A stretch of DNA of 64,000 nt, from contig CAKZHC010000014.1 of the NCBI GenBank assembly GCA_936920625.1, positions 1 to 64,000 of the forward strand. Direction: 5' to 3'. Both the position numbers and the translations under genes were made by a program. This DNA is from an uncultured Enterobacteriaceae bacterium (GTDB lineage: Bacteria > Pseudomonadota > Gammaproteobacteria > Enterobacterales > Enterobacteriaceae). Numbering within the stretch: position 1 is the stretch's first letter; each line of letters starts with the position of its first letter. Under the pieces are notes generated by a model. That model was not told the origin of the DNA. It worked only from the letters and a program-made list of their open reading frames with translations, and did not search any database. Below, piece by piece: positions 46,798 to 56,011 of the stretch.

Positions 46798-47879
46798 AGT
46801 TAAGTGCGGTTGATTCTCATCGATGGACAACGGTATATCATCTGGCCAGGCGTGCAGTACCGTTTTTATCAGTGTTGCCAGAGGAATCGCAAAAAACACG
46901 CCCCAAAAACCCCACAATCCACCAAATACCACCACTGACATCATGATCACCAGCGGATGCAGATTAACTACTTCTGAATAGAATATCGGGACCAGAATAT
47001 TGCCATCCAGGGCCTGAATAACCAGATAAATTATCAGCATAGACCAGAAATCACCGCTAAGCCCCCACTGGAACAGGCCTACTCCTATAACAGGTATCGT
47101 AACAACGACCAGTCCAATGTAGGGAATCATTACCGAAAAACCCACCAGCACCGCCAGTAGCAACGCATAATTGAGACCGGTAACGATGAAACCTATCCAG
47201 CTGGCAATACCGACAATTACCATCTCCAGTGCCTTGCCACGAATGTAGTTGGTAATTTGCTGATTCATTTCAAACCATACCTTATCAGCCAGGCCCCGGT
47301 TACTCGGCAGAAAACGCAGCACCTGTTGTCGTAATATTCCACTATCCTTTAACAGAAAAAAACCATCATTGGCACCAGAATCAGATAAATAGCCAGCGTC
47401 ATTAAGCCAACCAGTGATGCCATTGAGAATCTGACCAGCTGCCCTCCCAGACTACTAAAACGATTGCGCATGTCGTCAATTAAAATATCAACAATGCCTG
47501 TGTCCATTATTTGTGGGAAACGTTCTGACAGGCCCATAGCGTAATGGTAGAAATTATTAAGCATGGTAGGCAGATCATGGCTCAGATGAGTACCCTGCTG
47601 CCAGACTACCGGGAATACCACCAGCATCATAATCAATAAGATACTGGCGAAAAGTAGTATAATTAACGACGCTGCCAGCGTGCGTGAGCAACCCAGTTGC
47701 ACCAGACGGGATGTTGGCCACTCCAGCAGATAAGCAACTACCACCGCCACTAAAAGTGGGGCCAGAAGGCCACTGAAAAAGTAGACGATACAAAAAGCGC
47801 CCACCAGGATAATCAATAAAGCAATCGCCTGGGGATCGCTAAAGCGCCGACGATACCACTGCTTTAACAATGCCAGCAT
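46789..47879 (-). pseudogene. perM: PerM (YfgO) membrane permease-like protein, frameshifted in a T tract
   Basis: Two frames together cover a 363-residue AI-2E/PerM-family membrane protein (function unclear; about 353 residues in E. coli). The first (47879-47349) ends abruptly after LVPMMVFFC. The second (from about 47350 down to 46789) continues with LLKDSGILRQQ...SNRGLADKVW. The break lies at a run of seven T on the coding strand (A at 47356-47362). Eight T would restore VFFLLKD, the family sequence. A single-base loss in a homopolymer, it could be a sequencing error, a true mutation, or a site corrected in part by polymerase slippage. It is divergent from bepA. Confidence 0.88.
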
Positions 47880-48257
47880 TTATTTCTCCCTTTTAAGAAA
47901 ATATCAGCGAGTTTAACGCAATCTGTAATAATTCATTATTTTTTTACGATGCCTGAAATCATTCAACACATCTGAAATCTGCACAGCCGGTCTGACAAAC
48001 GCCTGGGGCATCGTTTTTTACACCAGACTGCATATACATATACTGCGGTTAAATTTGTAACACTGATTAAAGTATTATGTTCCATAATGCAAGGTAACTA
48101 TCACCACGTATGATATGACTCACCTTTTGCTATCTATGGTATGCTTAATAAACGACTATTAAGCAGGAATAAAACAGAAAAATGGTCAACATGATGGTAT
48201 ATAACGTGCAGCCACCCCGGTGTATTAAAGCTAATTTTGTTGTTCAGGGCAGTGTTA
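47880..48257. other. Intergenic region perM / bepA
   Basis: About 380 AT-rich bases separate the divergent perM relic and bepA. It must hold promoters, but no feature stands out. Confidence 0.35.
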
Positions 48258-49718
48258 ATGTCGCGTCTGTTGATGTATAGAATTGCCGCTTACACCTTAG
48301 CAGGGTTGTTTTGCCCCCCCTCACCGCCCGCTTATGCTGATGTCACCGATAATCTGCCTGATATAGGCATTACTGCCTCCAGCACCCTCTCGATTAATCA
48401 GGAGATGCAGATGGGGGATTTTTATATTCGTCAGCTGCGTGGCAATGCACCGCTTATTAACGACCCCCTGCTGAATGATTATCTTAATAAACTGGGTCAG
48501 CGCCTGGTGGCAAAGGCCTGGTCAGTACGCACCCCTTTCCATTTCTGGCTTATGAATAATGATGAGCTGAACGCTTTTGCGTTTTTTGGCGGTAATGTGG
48601 TGCTCTATTCGTCGCTATTTAATTATACAGATAATGAAGGTCAGGTCGCCTCGGTCCTGGCCCATGAGATCTCCCACGTTACCCAGCGCCATCTCGCACG
48701 GGCAATAGCAGATCAGAAACGTAATGCCCCCCTGACCTGGGTAGGTGCATTAGGTTCAATTTTACTGGCAATGGCTAACCCACAACTCGGAATGGCCTCC
48801 CTGACAGGCACGCTGGCCGGCACTCAACAGAGCGTAATCAGCTTTACTCAACAGAATGAGGAAGAGGCAGACCGCATTGGTATTCAGCTACTCCAGCGAG
48901 CCGGCTTTGACCCCCAGGCAATGCCCGACTTTTTACAAAAACTAGCAGACCAGACGCTTTACGGCAATAAGCCGCCGGAAATACTACTCACCCACCCACT
49001 GCCTGACAGTCGTCTTGCCGATGCCCGCAACCGTGCCAGCCAGATGAAATCAGTAGTAACAGATTCTTCACTAAATTTTTATATGGCAAAGGCACGTGTT
49101 TTAGTCATGTATTCCAGAAGGCAGGACCAGCCCGGCAGTACTTTATTTCATACCTGGGCCAGAGGTAATCGTCGCCAGCAGGCAGCGGCTCAGTATGGCA
49201 GGGCATTGATACTAATGCAGGATAAGAGCTTCGACCAGGCTAAAAAGATTATTGATACAATGCTGGCAAAAGATCCCAGTAATCTCTGGTTACTGGATGC
49301 AATAACCGACATCAGTATTGGGCTTAAACAACCCCGGATGGCCATTAAACGATTACTGTCAGCACCAGACATTAACAATCCAGTATTAACGCTTAATCTG
49401 GCGAATGCGTATCTTGAAAATCACCAGCCTGACGAAGCCGCGTCCATCCTCAATCGTTATACCTGGAGCCATAAACAAGATCTGAATGGCTGGGACCTGC
49501 TCGCACAGGCGCTGGCCGCACAGCGCAGGAAAAATGAAGAACTGGCCGCACGGGCCGAGATTTTTGCTCTCACAGGCAGGATTGATCAGGCGATTCGGGC
49601 ATTGAGTAATGCCAGCGCATCGGCCCGTCTGGGCAGTCTTGAACAGGCTCGTTATGATGCCCGCATCGATCAGCTTCGCCGGTTACAGCAGATTTTTAGC
49701 CAGTATCAGCGGTCATAA
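48258..49718 (+). CDS. bepA: Periplasmic protease/chaperone BepA
   Basis: A 486-residue protein that oversees outer-membrane protein assembly, mainly LptD. Signal peptide about residues 1-27. The M48 zinc motif HEISH is at residues 136-140, with the third ligand in NEEEADRIG and the NAFAFFGGNVV segment. C-terminal TPR repeats run from about residue 310. With the start at 48258 the zinc histidine falls at 136, as in E. coli; ATG 48273 is an alternative. Ribosome binding site weak. It appears intact. Confidence 0.94.
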   Translation: MSRLLMYRIAAYTLAGLFCPPSPPAYADVTDNLPDIGITASSTLSINQEMQMGDFYIRQLRGNAPLINDPLLNDYLNKLGQRLVAKAWSVRTPFHFWLMNNDELNAFAFFGGNVVLYSSLFNYTDNEGQVASVLAHEISHVTQRHLARAIADQKRNAPLTWVGALGSILLAMANPQLGMASLTGTLAGTQQSVISFTQQNEEEADRIGIQLLQRAGFDPQAMPDFLQKLADQTLYGNKPPEILLTHPLPDSRLADARNRASQMKSVVTDSSLNFYMAKARVLVMYSRRQDQPGSTLFHTWARGNRRQQAAAQYGRALILMQDKSFDQAKKIIDTMLAKDPSNLWLLDAITDISIGLKQPRMAIKRLLSAPDINNPVLTLNLANAYLENHQPDEAASILNRYTWSHKQDLNGWDLLAQALAAQRRKNEELAARAEIFALTGRIDQAIRALSNASASARLGSLEQARYDARIDQLRRLQQIFSQYQRS

Positions 49719-49807
49719 TCACTGGCCAGATTTACCCAGAATCATCCGGATCTCAGTTACGCCTGCCCGGTAACAACCCAAATTCACTTAATCAGGACAG
49801 TATCAAC

Positions 49808-50176
49808 ATGAACAGCGTTACTATTTATCATAATCCACTATGCAGTAAAAGCCGGGAAACTTTGGCGCTGCTACAAACACGCGACATCACGATTAAAATA
49901 GTCGATTATCTCAACACTCCTCCCGACATCACCACCCTTGCGCGCATAATAAAACAGCTCGGTTTCAATCATGCCAGGCAACTGATGCGTACTAAAGAAG
50001 CGTGCTACCAACAGCTTGGCCTTGATAATCCCGCGCTAAGTGAAGCGGCGTTGCTGGAGGCGATGGCTACATACCCCGTGCTGATTGAACGTCCGATTGT
50101 TATTAGCGGCGAGCGCGCAAAGCTCGGACGGCCGCCACAGCAGGTGCTGGAGCTGTTTCACAGCGAACCTGCCTGA
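49808..50176 (+). CDS. yfgD: ArsC-family reductase-like protein YfgD
   Basis: A 122-residue cytoplasmic protein with the arsenate reductase fold. The active cysteine C12 lies in NPLCSKSRETLALL, unlike its relative YffB in this window, which lost it. The distal Arg-containing segment ATYPVLIERPIVI is present. The family acts with glutaredoxin on arsenate or related substrates; the true role of YfgD is not established. It is convergent with hda, as in E. coli. Confidence 0.92.
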   Translation: MNSVTIYHNPLCSKSRETLALLQTRDITIKIVDYLNTPPDITTLARIIKQLGFNHARQLMRTKEACYQQLGLDNPALSEAALLEAMATYPVLIERPIVISGERAKLGRPPQQVLELFHSEPA

Positions 50177-50193
50177 CTGAGAAATTCAGAGCG

Positions 50194-50895
50194 TCAGAGC
50201 GTCAGAGTAGCTTTGACAAAAGGAATAGTTAACTTACGCTGTGCAGTGATGGATGCCCGATCCAGTTGGTCCAGAATAATAAACAGCGTACGCATTTCAC
50301 GATCAAGGCGCTTTAACAGGAAACGACCGACATCTTCAGGAAGCTCAAACCCGCGCTGCCGGGCTCGCAACTGGAGTACCTGAATCTTATCCTCATCGGA
50401 GAGTGGTTGCAGCCGGTAAATTTGCCCCCAGCCGAGACGTGATACCAGATCGGGCAATGTCAGGTTTAATTGACGTGGCGGCCGGTCACCGGTAATAATC
50501 AGCCGCGTATTACCCGCTTCGAGAATCGCATTGTAGAGATTAAATATAGCCATCTCCCAGCATGTATCCCCGGCAATACACTCAATATTATCAATGCAGA
50601 CCAGTGCCAGCTGTTCCATTCCTTCCAGAACCTCCGGCACAAACCAGGCTCGCTTGTCCAGAGGAACATAGCCCACAGCCAGATGGCGGCCTGAAAGAGC
50701 ACTGCAAGCAGCGTGTGACAAATGACTGCGGCCACTGCCAGCCCGCCCCCAGATATAAAAATAGCTGCCCTGATCCTGCTCTAGTGTATCCTGTAGTGCT
50801 GCCAGTAATGCACTGTTTTCCCCAGGCCAGAAACTGGCAAAGGTTTCGTCATCAGGCAGGTAGAGTGGCAGTGAAAGCTGCAACGGGGTGTCCAG
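50194..50895 (-). CDS. hda: DnaA regulatory inactivator Hda, CTG start
   Basis: A 233-residue AAA+ protein that, bound to the DNA-polymerase clamp, stimulates DnaA-ATP hydrolysis (RIDA). The clamp-binding QLSLPL is near residues 6-11. The nucleotide site (GRAGSGRSHL), IDNIECI and the sensor regions follow. The preferred start is CTG at 50895: it lies 5 bases after GAGG and gives exactly the E. coli length (233). It also places the clamp motif at the correct distance. E. coli hda is likewise reported to start at a CTG. An upstream ATG at 50940 gives an unsupported extension. Confidence 0.92.
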   Translation of the reverse strand: MDTPLQLSLPLYLPDDETFASFWPGENSALLAALQDTLEQDQGSYFYIWGRAGSGRSHLSHAACSALSGRHLAVGYVPLDKRAWFVPEVLEGMEQLALVCIDNIECIAGDTCWEMAIFNLYNAILEAGNTRLIITGDRPPRQLNLTLPDLVSRLGWGQIYRLQPLSDEDKIQVLQLRARQRGFELPEDVGRFLLKRLDREMRTLFIILDQLDRASITAQRKLTIPFVKATLTL

Positions 50896-51143
50896 GGTGA
50901 CCTCAAAATCGGGTGAACAAAACGCCGCTAAGTTTAACACAACTCAACATCAGAAATGAAACGGGGGCAGCCTCTGACCAGAGCAGCTGATAATAACGTG
51001 AGTATTACAGCCCGGTTAAATCGTAGCGTGCAGAAAGCTTACAGCCGTAACAAAACCTGTAAGATAGCAGCAACGCCTGTGAAATCAGCACAAAGCTGGA
51101 ACTTAGCCCGGCCGGGACTTATTTTTTCAGGCTGGCGAATCTG

Positions 51144-51770
51144 TCATTTAGTCCCAAAAATTTTATCGCCGGCATCGCCCAACCCCGGAACGATGTATCC
51201 CCGCTCGTCGAGTCTTTCATCGATTGCCGCCGTGTATAGCTCGACATCAGGATGTGTTCGCTCAAGCAGCGAAAGCCCCTCAGGGGCGGCTACCAGCACC
51301 AGTACTTTAATGCTGCTACAACCCGCTTTTTTTAACAGGTCGATTGTGGTAATCATCGAACCCCCTGTAGCCAGCATAGGATCCAATATTAACGCCATAC
51401 GCTCATCAATAGCTGACGCCAGCTTTTGAAAATAGGGCACTGGCTCCAAAGTAGCCTCATCACGGTAGATACCCACTACACTGATACGAGCATTCGGCAT
51501 GTTCTCCAGCACCCCATCCATCATTCCCAGACCCGCGCGGAGAATTGGCACAACAGTTATCTTTTTGCCTTTAATTTGTTCGACTACAACCGGCCCATTC
51601 CAGCCCTGAATTGTCACAGACTCAGTTTGCAGATCAGCGGTAGCTTCATAGGCCAGCAGACTCGCTACTTCTGATGCCAGTTCGCGAAAACGTTTAGTAC
51701 TGATGTCACGCTCACGCATAAGACCCAGCTTATGTTTGATGAGCGGGTGTTTGACTTCCACGATCTTCAT
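51144..51770 (-). CDS. upp: Uracil phosphoribosyltransferase
   Basis: A 208-residue salvage enzyme making UMP from uracil and PRPP, the same length as in E. coli. The PRPP loop LILDPMLATGGSM is near residues 127-139. KIVEVKHPLIKHKLGLMR at the N-terminus and GYIVPGLGDAGDKIFGTK at the end are typical. In E. coli the uracil permease gene uraA follows upp. Here only about 200 bases separate upp from hda, so uraA has been lost. Confidence 0.97.
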   Translation of the reverse strand: MKIVEVKHPLIKHKLGLMRERDISTKRFRELASEVASLLAYEATADLQTESVTIQGWNGPVVVEQIKGKKITVVPILRAGLGMMDGVLENMPNARISVVGIYRDEATLEPVPYFQKLASAIDERMALILDPMLATGGSMITTIDLLKKAGCSSIKVLVLVAAPEGLSLLERTHPDVELYTAAIDERLDERGYIVPGLGDAGDKIFGTK

Positions 51771-51927
51771 AGGTTGGCACCCCAGTGTATTACTTGCAAA
51801 AAATCGGGGGATTATACCGTGTTTTAACTACTCAGGCAGAAGTAATAACCTGATTAATCTAAAACAAATTATGCTGGACCGGTCCGGCAACGCTTCATTC
51901 AACAACACTGGGCACTGCAATCGCACT

Positions 51928-51943
51928 CGCAAACGTTTGCTCA
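51928..51943. promoter_or_regulatory. PurR operator upstream of purM-purN
   Basis: GCAAACGTTTGC forms the centre of the 16-bp PurR consensus, differing only at the outer bases. A TAGAAT -10-like box follows at 51951-51956, so the operator overlaps the -35 region, as expected for repression by purines. Confidence 0.8.
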
Positions 51944-52005
51944 CACTGCTAGAATTGCCGCGCTCAAGTTATACCACCCATTGTAACCGCCTTGAGGATT
52001 TCGCA

Positions 52006-53046
52006 GTGACCGACAAAACCTCTCTAAGCTACAAAGATGCTGGCGTCGATATTGACGCGGGCAACGCATTAATCGGGCGTATTAAGGGCGTGGTGAAAAA
52101 AACCTATCGCCCGGAGATAATGAGCGGTCTGGGTGGGTTTGCCGCTTTATGTGAATTACCACAGAAATACCGTGAGCCAGTACTGGTATCAGGTACTGAC
52201 GGCGTTGGCACCAAACTGCGGCTGGCGCTCGATTTGGGACGTCATGACACTATTGGCATCGATCTGGTAGCCATGTGTGTTAATGACCTGGTCGTGCAAG
52301 GTGCTGAACCGCTGTTTTTTCTCGATTATTTTGCAACCGGCAAATTGGATGTCGATACCGCAACCCGTGTTATTACTGGCATTGCCGAAGGCTGTCAGCT
52401 GGCCGGTTGTGCACTGGTGGGAGGCGAGACCGCCGAAATGCCGGGCATGTATCATGGCGAAGATTATGATTTGGCAGGTTTTTGTGTTGGTGTCGTTGAA
52501 AAGTCAGATATTATTGATGGCAGCCAGGTGCAGGAAGGTGATGCACTCATCGCTCTGGCTTCGAGTGGACCACATGCTAATGGCTATTCACTGATTCGTA
52601 AAATACTTGCTGTCAGCAACAGTGATCCCGCCAGCATTCAGCTTGAGGGAAAACCACTCTCCGAACATCTGCTGGCCCCTACCCGCATCTATACCAAAAA
52701 TATTCTCAGCCTGGCAGGCCGGGTTGATGTACATGCTATCGCCCATCTTACGGGTGGCGGTTTTTGGGAAAACATCCCGCGAGTGCTGCCGCAGAACTGC
52801 CAGGCAGTAATTGATGAATCAAGCTGGCAGTGGCCCGCTATCTTTAACTGGCTACAGCTTAACGGCAATGTTTCCCGCCATGAAATGTACCGTACCTTTA
52901 ACTGTGGTGTTGGTATGGTGATTGCTCTCAGCGCCGATCAGGCAGATACCGCAATAGCACACCTGAAAACGCTGGGAGAAAACGCGTGGAAAATCGGGGT
53001 GATAAAACCCTCCAGTGCAGAACAATCTGTGGTAGTAATTGCATGA
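52006..53046 (+). CDS. purM: Phosphoribosylformylglycinamidine cyclo-ligase
   Basis: A 346-residue enzyme making aminoimidazole ribonucleotide (345 in E. coli). Conserved: SGTDGVGTKLRLA, GIDLVAMCVNDLVVQGAEPLFFLD, LVGGETAEMPGMY and AHLTGGGFWENIPR. The start is GTG 52006 after TTGAGG, giving MTDKTSLSYKDAG. The 100-residue in-frame extension upstream is not part of the protein and contains the PurR operator. It overlaps purN by four bases. Confidence 0.97.
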   Translation: MTDKTSLSYKDAGVDIDAGNALIGRIKGVVKKTYRPEIMSGLGGFAALCELPQKYREPVLVSGTDGVGTKLRLALDLGRHDTIGIDLVAMCVNDLVVQGAEPLFFLDYFATGKLDVDTATRVITGIAEGCQLAGCALVGGETAEMPGMYHGEDYDLAGFCVGVVEKSDIIDGSQVQEGDALIALASSGPHANGYSLIRKILAVSNSDPASIQLEGKPLSEHLLAPTRIYTKNILSLAGRVDVHAIAHLTGGGFWENIPRVLPQNCQAVIDESSWQWPAIFNWLQLNGNVSRHEMYRTFNCGVGMVIALSADQADTAIAHLKTLGENAWKIGVIKPSSAEQSVVVIA

Positions 53047-53693
53047 TGCGGATAGTCGTACTGGTCTCTGGCAATGGCAGCACACTTCAGGCGATTATCG
53101 ATGCCTGTGCCACGGGTGCTATCTCCGGCCGGGTCGTCGCCGTTTTGAGTGACAAATCCCAAGCTTATGGCTTGGTGCGGGCACGTGAAGCAGATATAGC
53201 AGCAAAAGCGCTCGATCCCAGCGCATTCAATGATCGCGAGACATTTGACCATCATCTCATGGAACAGATTGATAGCTGGCAGCCCGATCTGCTGGTGCTG
53301 GCAGGATATATGCGTATTCTAAGCGACGCCTTTGTTCGCCATTACAAGGGGCGTATCCTCAATATACACCCCTCTTTATTGCCACTTTATCCCGGATTAC
53401 ATACCTACCGTCGGGCTATTGAAAATGGCGATACTGAGCATGGTACATCGGTACATTTCGTGACCGAGGCGCTGGATGGAGGACCACTAATTTTACAGGC
53501 CCGCGTACCAATTCTGCCCACCGACAACACTAGTCATCTCAGGGAGCGGACTCAGTGTAAGGAGCGCGTTATTTATCCTCTGGCAATTGGTTGGTTTTGC
53601 GCAGGGCGCCTGCAAATGCGCGATGGCCGTGCCTGGCTGGATGATAAACCAGTGCAGGCAGGTGATGGCGACAATCTGACAAAAACCGACTGA
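53043..53693 (+). CDS. purN: Phosphoribosylglycinamide formyltransferase
   Basis: A 216-residue enzyme that formylates GAR using 10-formyl-tetrahydrofolate. The catalytic Asn-His pair is in ILNIHPSLLP near residues 108-117, and the catalytic Asp in EALDGGPLILQ near residue 144. SGNGS near the N-terminus binds phosphate. The start overlaps the purM stop; ATG 53043 or 53046 is possible. Intact. Confidence 0.96.
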   Translation: MMRIVVLVSGNGSTLQAIIDACATGAISGRVVAVLSDKSQAYGLVRAREADIAAKALDPSAFNDRETFDHHLMEQIDSWQPDLLVLAGYMRILSDAFVRHYKGRILNIHPSLLPLYPGLHTYRRAIENGDTEHGTSVHFVTEALDGGPLILQARVPILPTDNTSHLRERTQCKERVIYPLAIGWFCAGRLQMRDGRAWLDDKPVQAGDGDNLTKTD

Positions 53694-53947
53694 ATATTGC
53701 CCCAGAACACATCGGTAATGCAGGTTTTATAAAACACATTCGTCAGAATAACCTTGGCCATATTACTTCCGGCAGTTAATCCCGTGCGCTTTTCTTCCAC
53801 TTTATGATGGATGCTAATTGGCTATAACGCTTCTCTGCCTTTGTTTCACAAAACAATACTTAACTGCCGATAGACTTTGCTGTACTGATGCCGCCATAAT
53901 GGTTGATTCTGTTACACTTTCCTCTTGCATACTGCCAGGGAGTAACG

Positions 53948-56008
53948 ATGGGTCAGGAAAAACTGTATACCGAAAAAGAGTTAAGCTGGTTATCTTTTAA
54001 TGAACGCGTTCTGCAGGAAGCGGCGGATAAAAGCAATCCGCTGATTGAGCGTATGCGCTTTCTTGGCATCTACTCTGATAATCTGGAGGAATTCTATAAG
54101 GTCCGGTTTGCCGAACTCAAACGTCGCATTTTAATAAGTGAAGAGCAGGGAACACCCAGTTCACTGCGCCCGCTGCTTCACAAAATTCAGACAAAGGTGA
54201 TGAAGGCCGATAAAAAGTTTGACACTCTCTATAACGAACTGTTGCTGGAGATGGCGCGCAATCAAATTTTTCTTATCAACGAACGCCAGCTTTCACCGAA
54301 TCAGCAAAACTGGCTGCGCGACTACTTCAGAAATGAGCTGCGTCAGCATATCATGCCAATATTGATCAACGACGACATCAATCTGAACGAATTTCTCAAA
54401 GACAATTATACTTATCTGGTGGTGGAAATTACCGGGCTCATTAACACCCGTTACGCTTTACTGGAAATTCCTTCCGATAAAGTTCCCCGCTTCATCAATC
54501 TGCCACCTGAAACGCCCCGACGTCGCAAGCCAATGATTCTGGTGGATAATATATTACGTTTCTGTCTCAATGAGATTTTCAACGGCTTTTTTGATTATCA
54601 GTCGCTCAGCGCCTATTCAATGAAAATGACCCGTGATGCGGAGTATGACCTGGCGACTGAAATGGAGTCGAGTCTGATGGAGCTGATGTCATACAGCCTT
54701 AAACAGCGCCTCACCGCAGAGCCAGTCCGGGTTGTCTACCAGCGTGATATGCCAGAGCAACTGGTAACATTGCTTAGCCAGAAGCTTGGCGTTGACCCGA
54801 ATCATTCTGTAGTGCCGGGGGGACGTTACCACAATTTCAAAGATTTCATCAGCTTTCCGAATGTTGGCAAAGCGCATCTGGTCAACCGGGCATTGCCACC
54901 CTTGCGCCACCGCTACTTTAACCAGTTTCGCAATGGATTTGACGCTATTCGTCAGCGGGATGTATTGCTCTACTACCCCTACCACACCTTCGAACATGTG
55001 CTTGAACTGCTACGCCAGGCGTCTTTCGACCCCAGTGTACTGGCCATTAAAATTAACATTTACCGGGTGGCTAAAAAGTCACGCATTATGGATGCAATGA
55101 TACATGCAGCATGGAACGGTAAAAAAGTAACGGTGGTGGTTGAACTTCAGGCACGTTTTGATGAAGAAGCCAATATCCTCTGGGCCAAGCGACTGCGGGA
55201 AGCGGGGGTTTACGTTATTTTTTCTGCTCCCGGCCTGAAAATTCACGCTAAGTTATTCCTGATAAGCCGCCGTGAAGGTGAAGAAGTTGTCCGTTATGCC
55301 CATATTGGCACCGGTAATTTTAACGAAAAAACTGCGCGCAGCTACACCGACTATTCCCTGATAACGGCAGATGCACGTATCACCAACGAGGTGAGAAGGG
55401 TGTTTAATTTTATTGAAAACCCTTACCGCCCGGTAGTCTTTAATTACCTGATGGTCTCGCCACAAAATTCACGCGATATACTCTATCAATTAATTGACGT
55501 GGAAATTGCCAACGCGCAGCAGAAACACCCCAGCGGGATTACACTAAAACTCAATAATCTGGTAGACGGCGGCCTGGTGGATCGTCTCTATGCCGCTTCT
55601 AGCGTGGGTATCAAAGTTAATTTACTGGTACGCGGCATGTGTTCTCTGATCCCTCAGTTACCCGGTATCAGTGACAATATCCGGGTAATCAGTATCGTTG
55701 ATCGCTTTCTGGAGCATGATCGCGTCTATATTTTTGAGAATGGCGGCAACAAAAAAGTCTACATCTCTTCCGCTGACTGGATGACGCGCAACATCGATTA
55801 CCGGATTGAAGTCGCCGTCCCTATTCTCGATGCCACACTCAGGCAGCGCATCATCAGTATTATCAATACGCTATTTAGCGATACGGTAAAAGCACGGGTC
55901 GTTGATGGCGAGCTAAGTAACCGCTACGTTCATCGTGGTAACCGGCGTAAAATACATGCCCAGCTTGCTATTTACAACTATCTCAAATCCCAGGAGCAAT
56001 CAGACTAA
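53948..56008 (+). CDS. ppk: Polyphosphate kinase 1
   Basis: A 686-residue membrane-associated enzyme that makes polyphosphate from ATP; 688 residues in E. coli. The start MGQEKLYTEKELSWLSFNERV is canonical. The catalytic histidine region is ...GLKIHAKLFLISR, with the second histidine in YAHIGTGNFNE. The ATG at 53948 follows GGGAG-like CAGGGAG. Three bases separate it from ppx. No lesion. Confidence 0.97.
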   Translation: MGQEKLYTEKELSWLSFNERVLQEAADKSNPLIERMRFLGIYSDNLEEFYKVRFAELKRRILISEEQGTPSSLRPLLHKIQTKVMKADKKFDTLYNELLLEMARNQIFLINERQLSPNQQNWLRDYFRNELRQHIMPILINDDINLNEFLKDNYTYLVVEITGLINTRYALLEIPSDKVPRFINLPPETPRRRKPMILVDNILRFCLNEIFNGFFDYQSLSAYSMKMTRDAEYDLATEMESSLMELMSYSLKQRLTAEPVRVVYQRDMPEQLVTLLSQKLGVDPNHSVVPGGRYHNFKDFISFPNVGKAHLVNRALPPLRHRYFNQFRNGFDAIRQRDVLLYYPYHTFEHVLELLRQASFDPSVLAIKINIYRVAKKSRIMDAMIHAAWNGKKVTVVVELQARFDEEANILWAKRLREAGVYVIFSAPGLKIHAKLFLISRREGEEVVRYAHIGTGNFNEKTARSYTDYSLITADARITNEVRRVFNFIENPYRPVVFNYLMVSPQNSRDILYQLIDVEIANAQQKHPSGITLKLNNLVDGGLVDRLYAASSVGIKVNLLVRGMCSLIPQLPGISDNIRVISIVDRFLEHDRVYIFENGGNKKVYISSADWMTRNIDYRIEVAVPILDATLRQRIISIINTLFSDTVKARVVDGELSNRYVHRGNRRKIHAQLAIYNYLKSQEQSD

Positions 56009-56011
56009 TCT

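Noticed and set aside
51703..52005. N-terminal extension of PurM
   Set aside because: It has no similarity to PurM and contains the PurR operator and -10 box; GTG 52006 with TTGAGG gives the family start.
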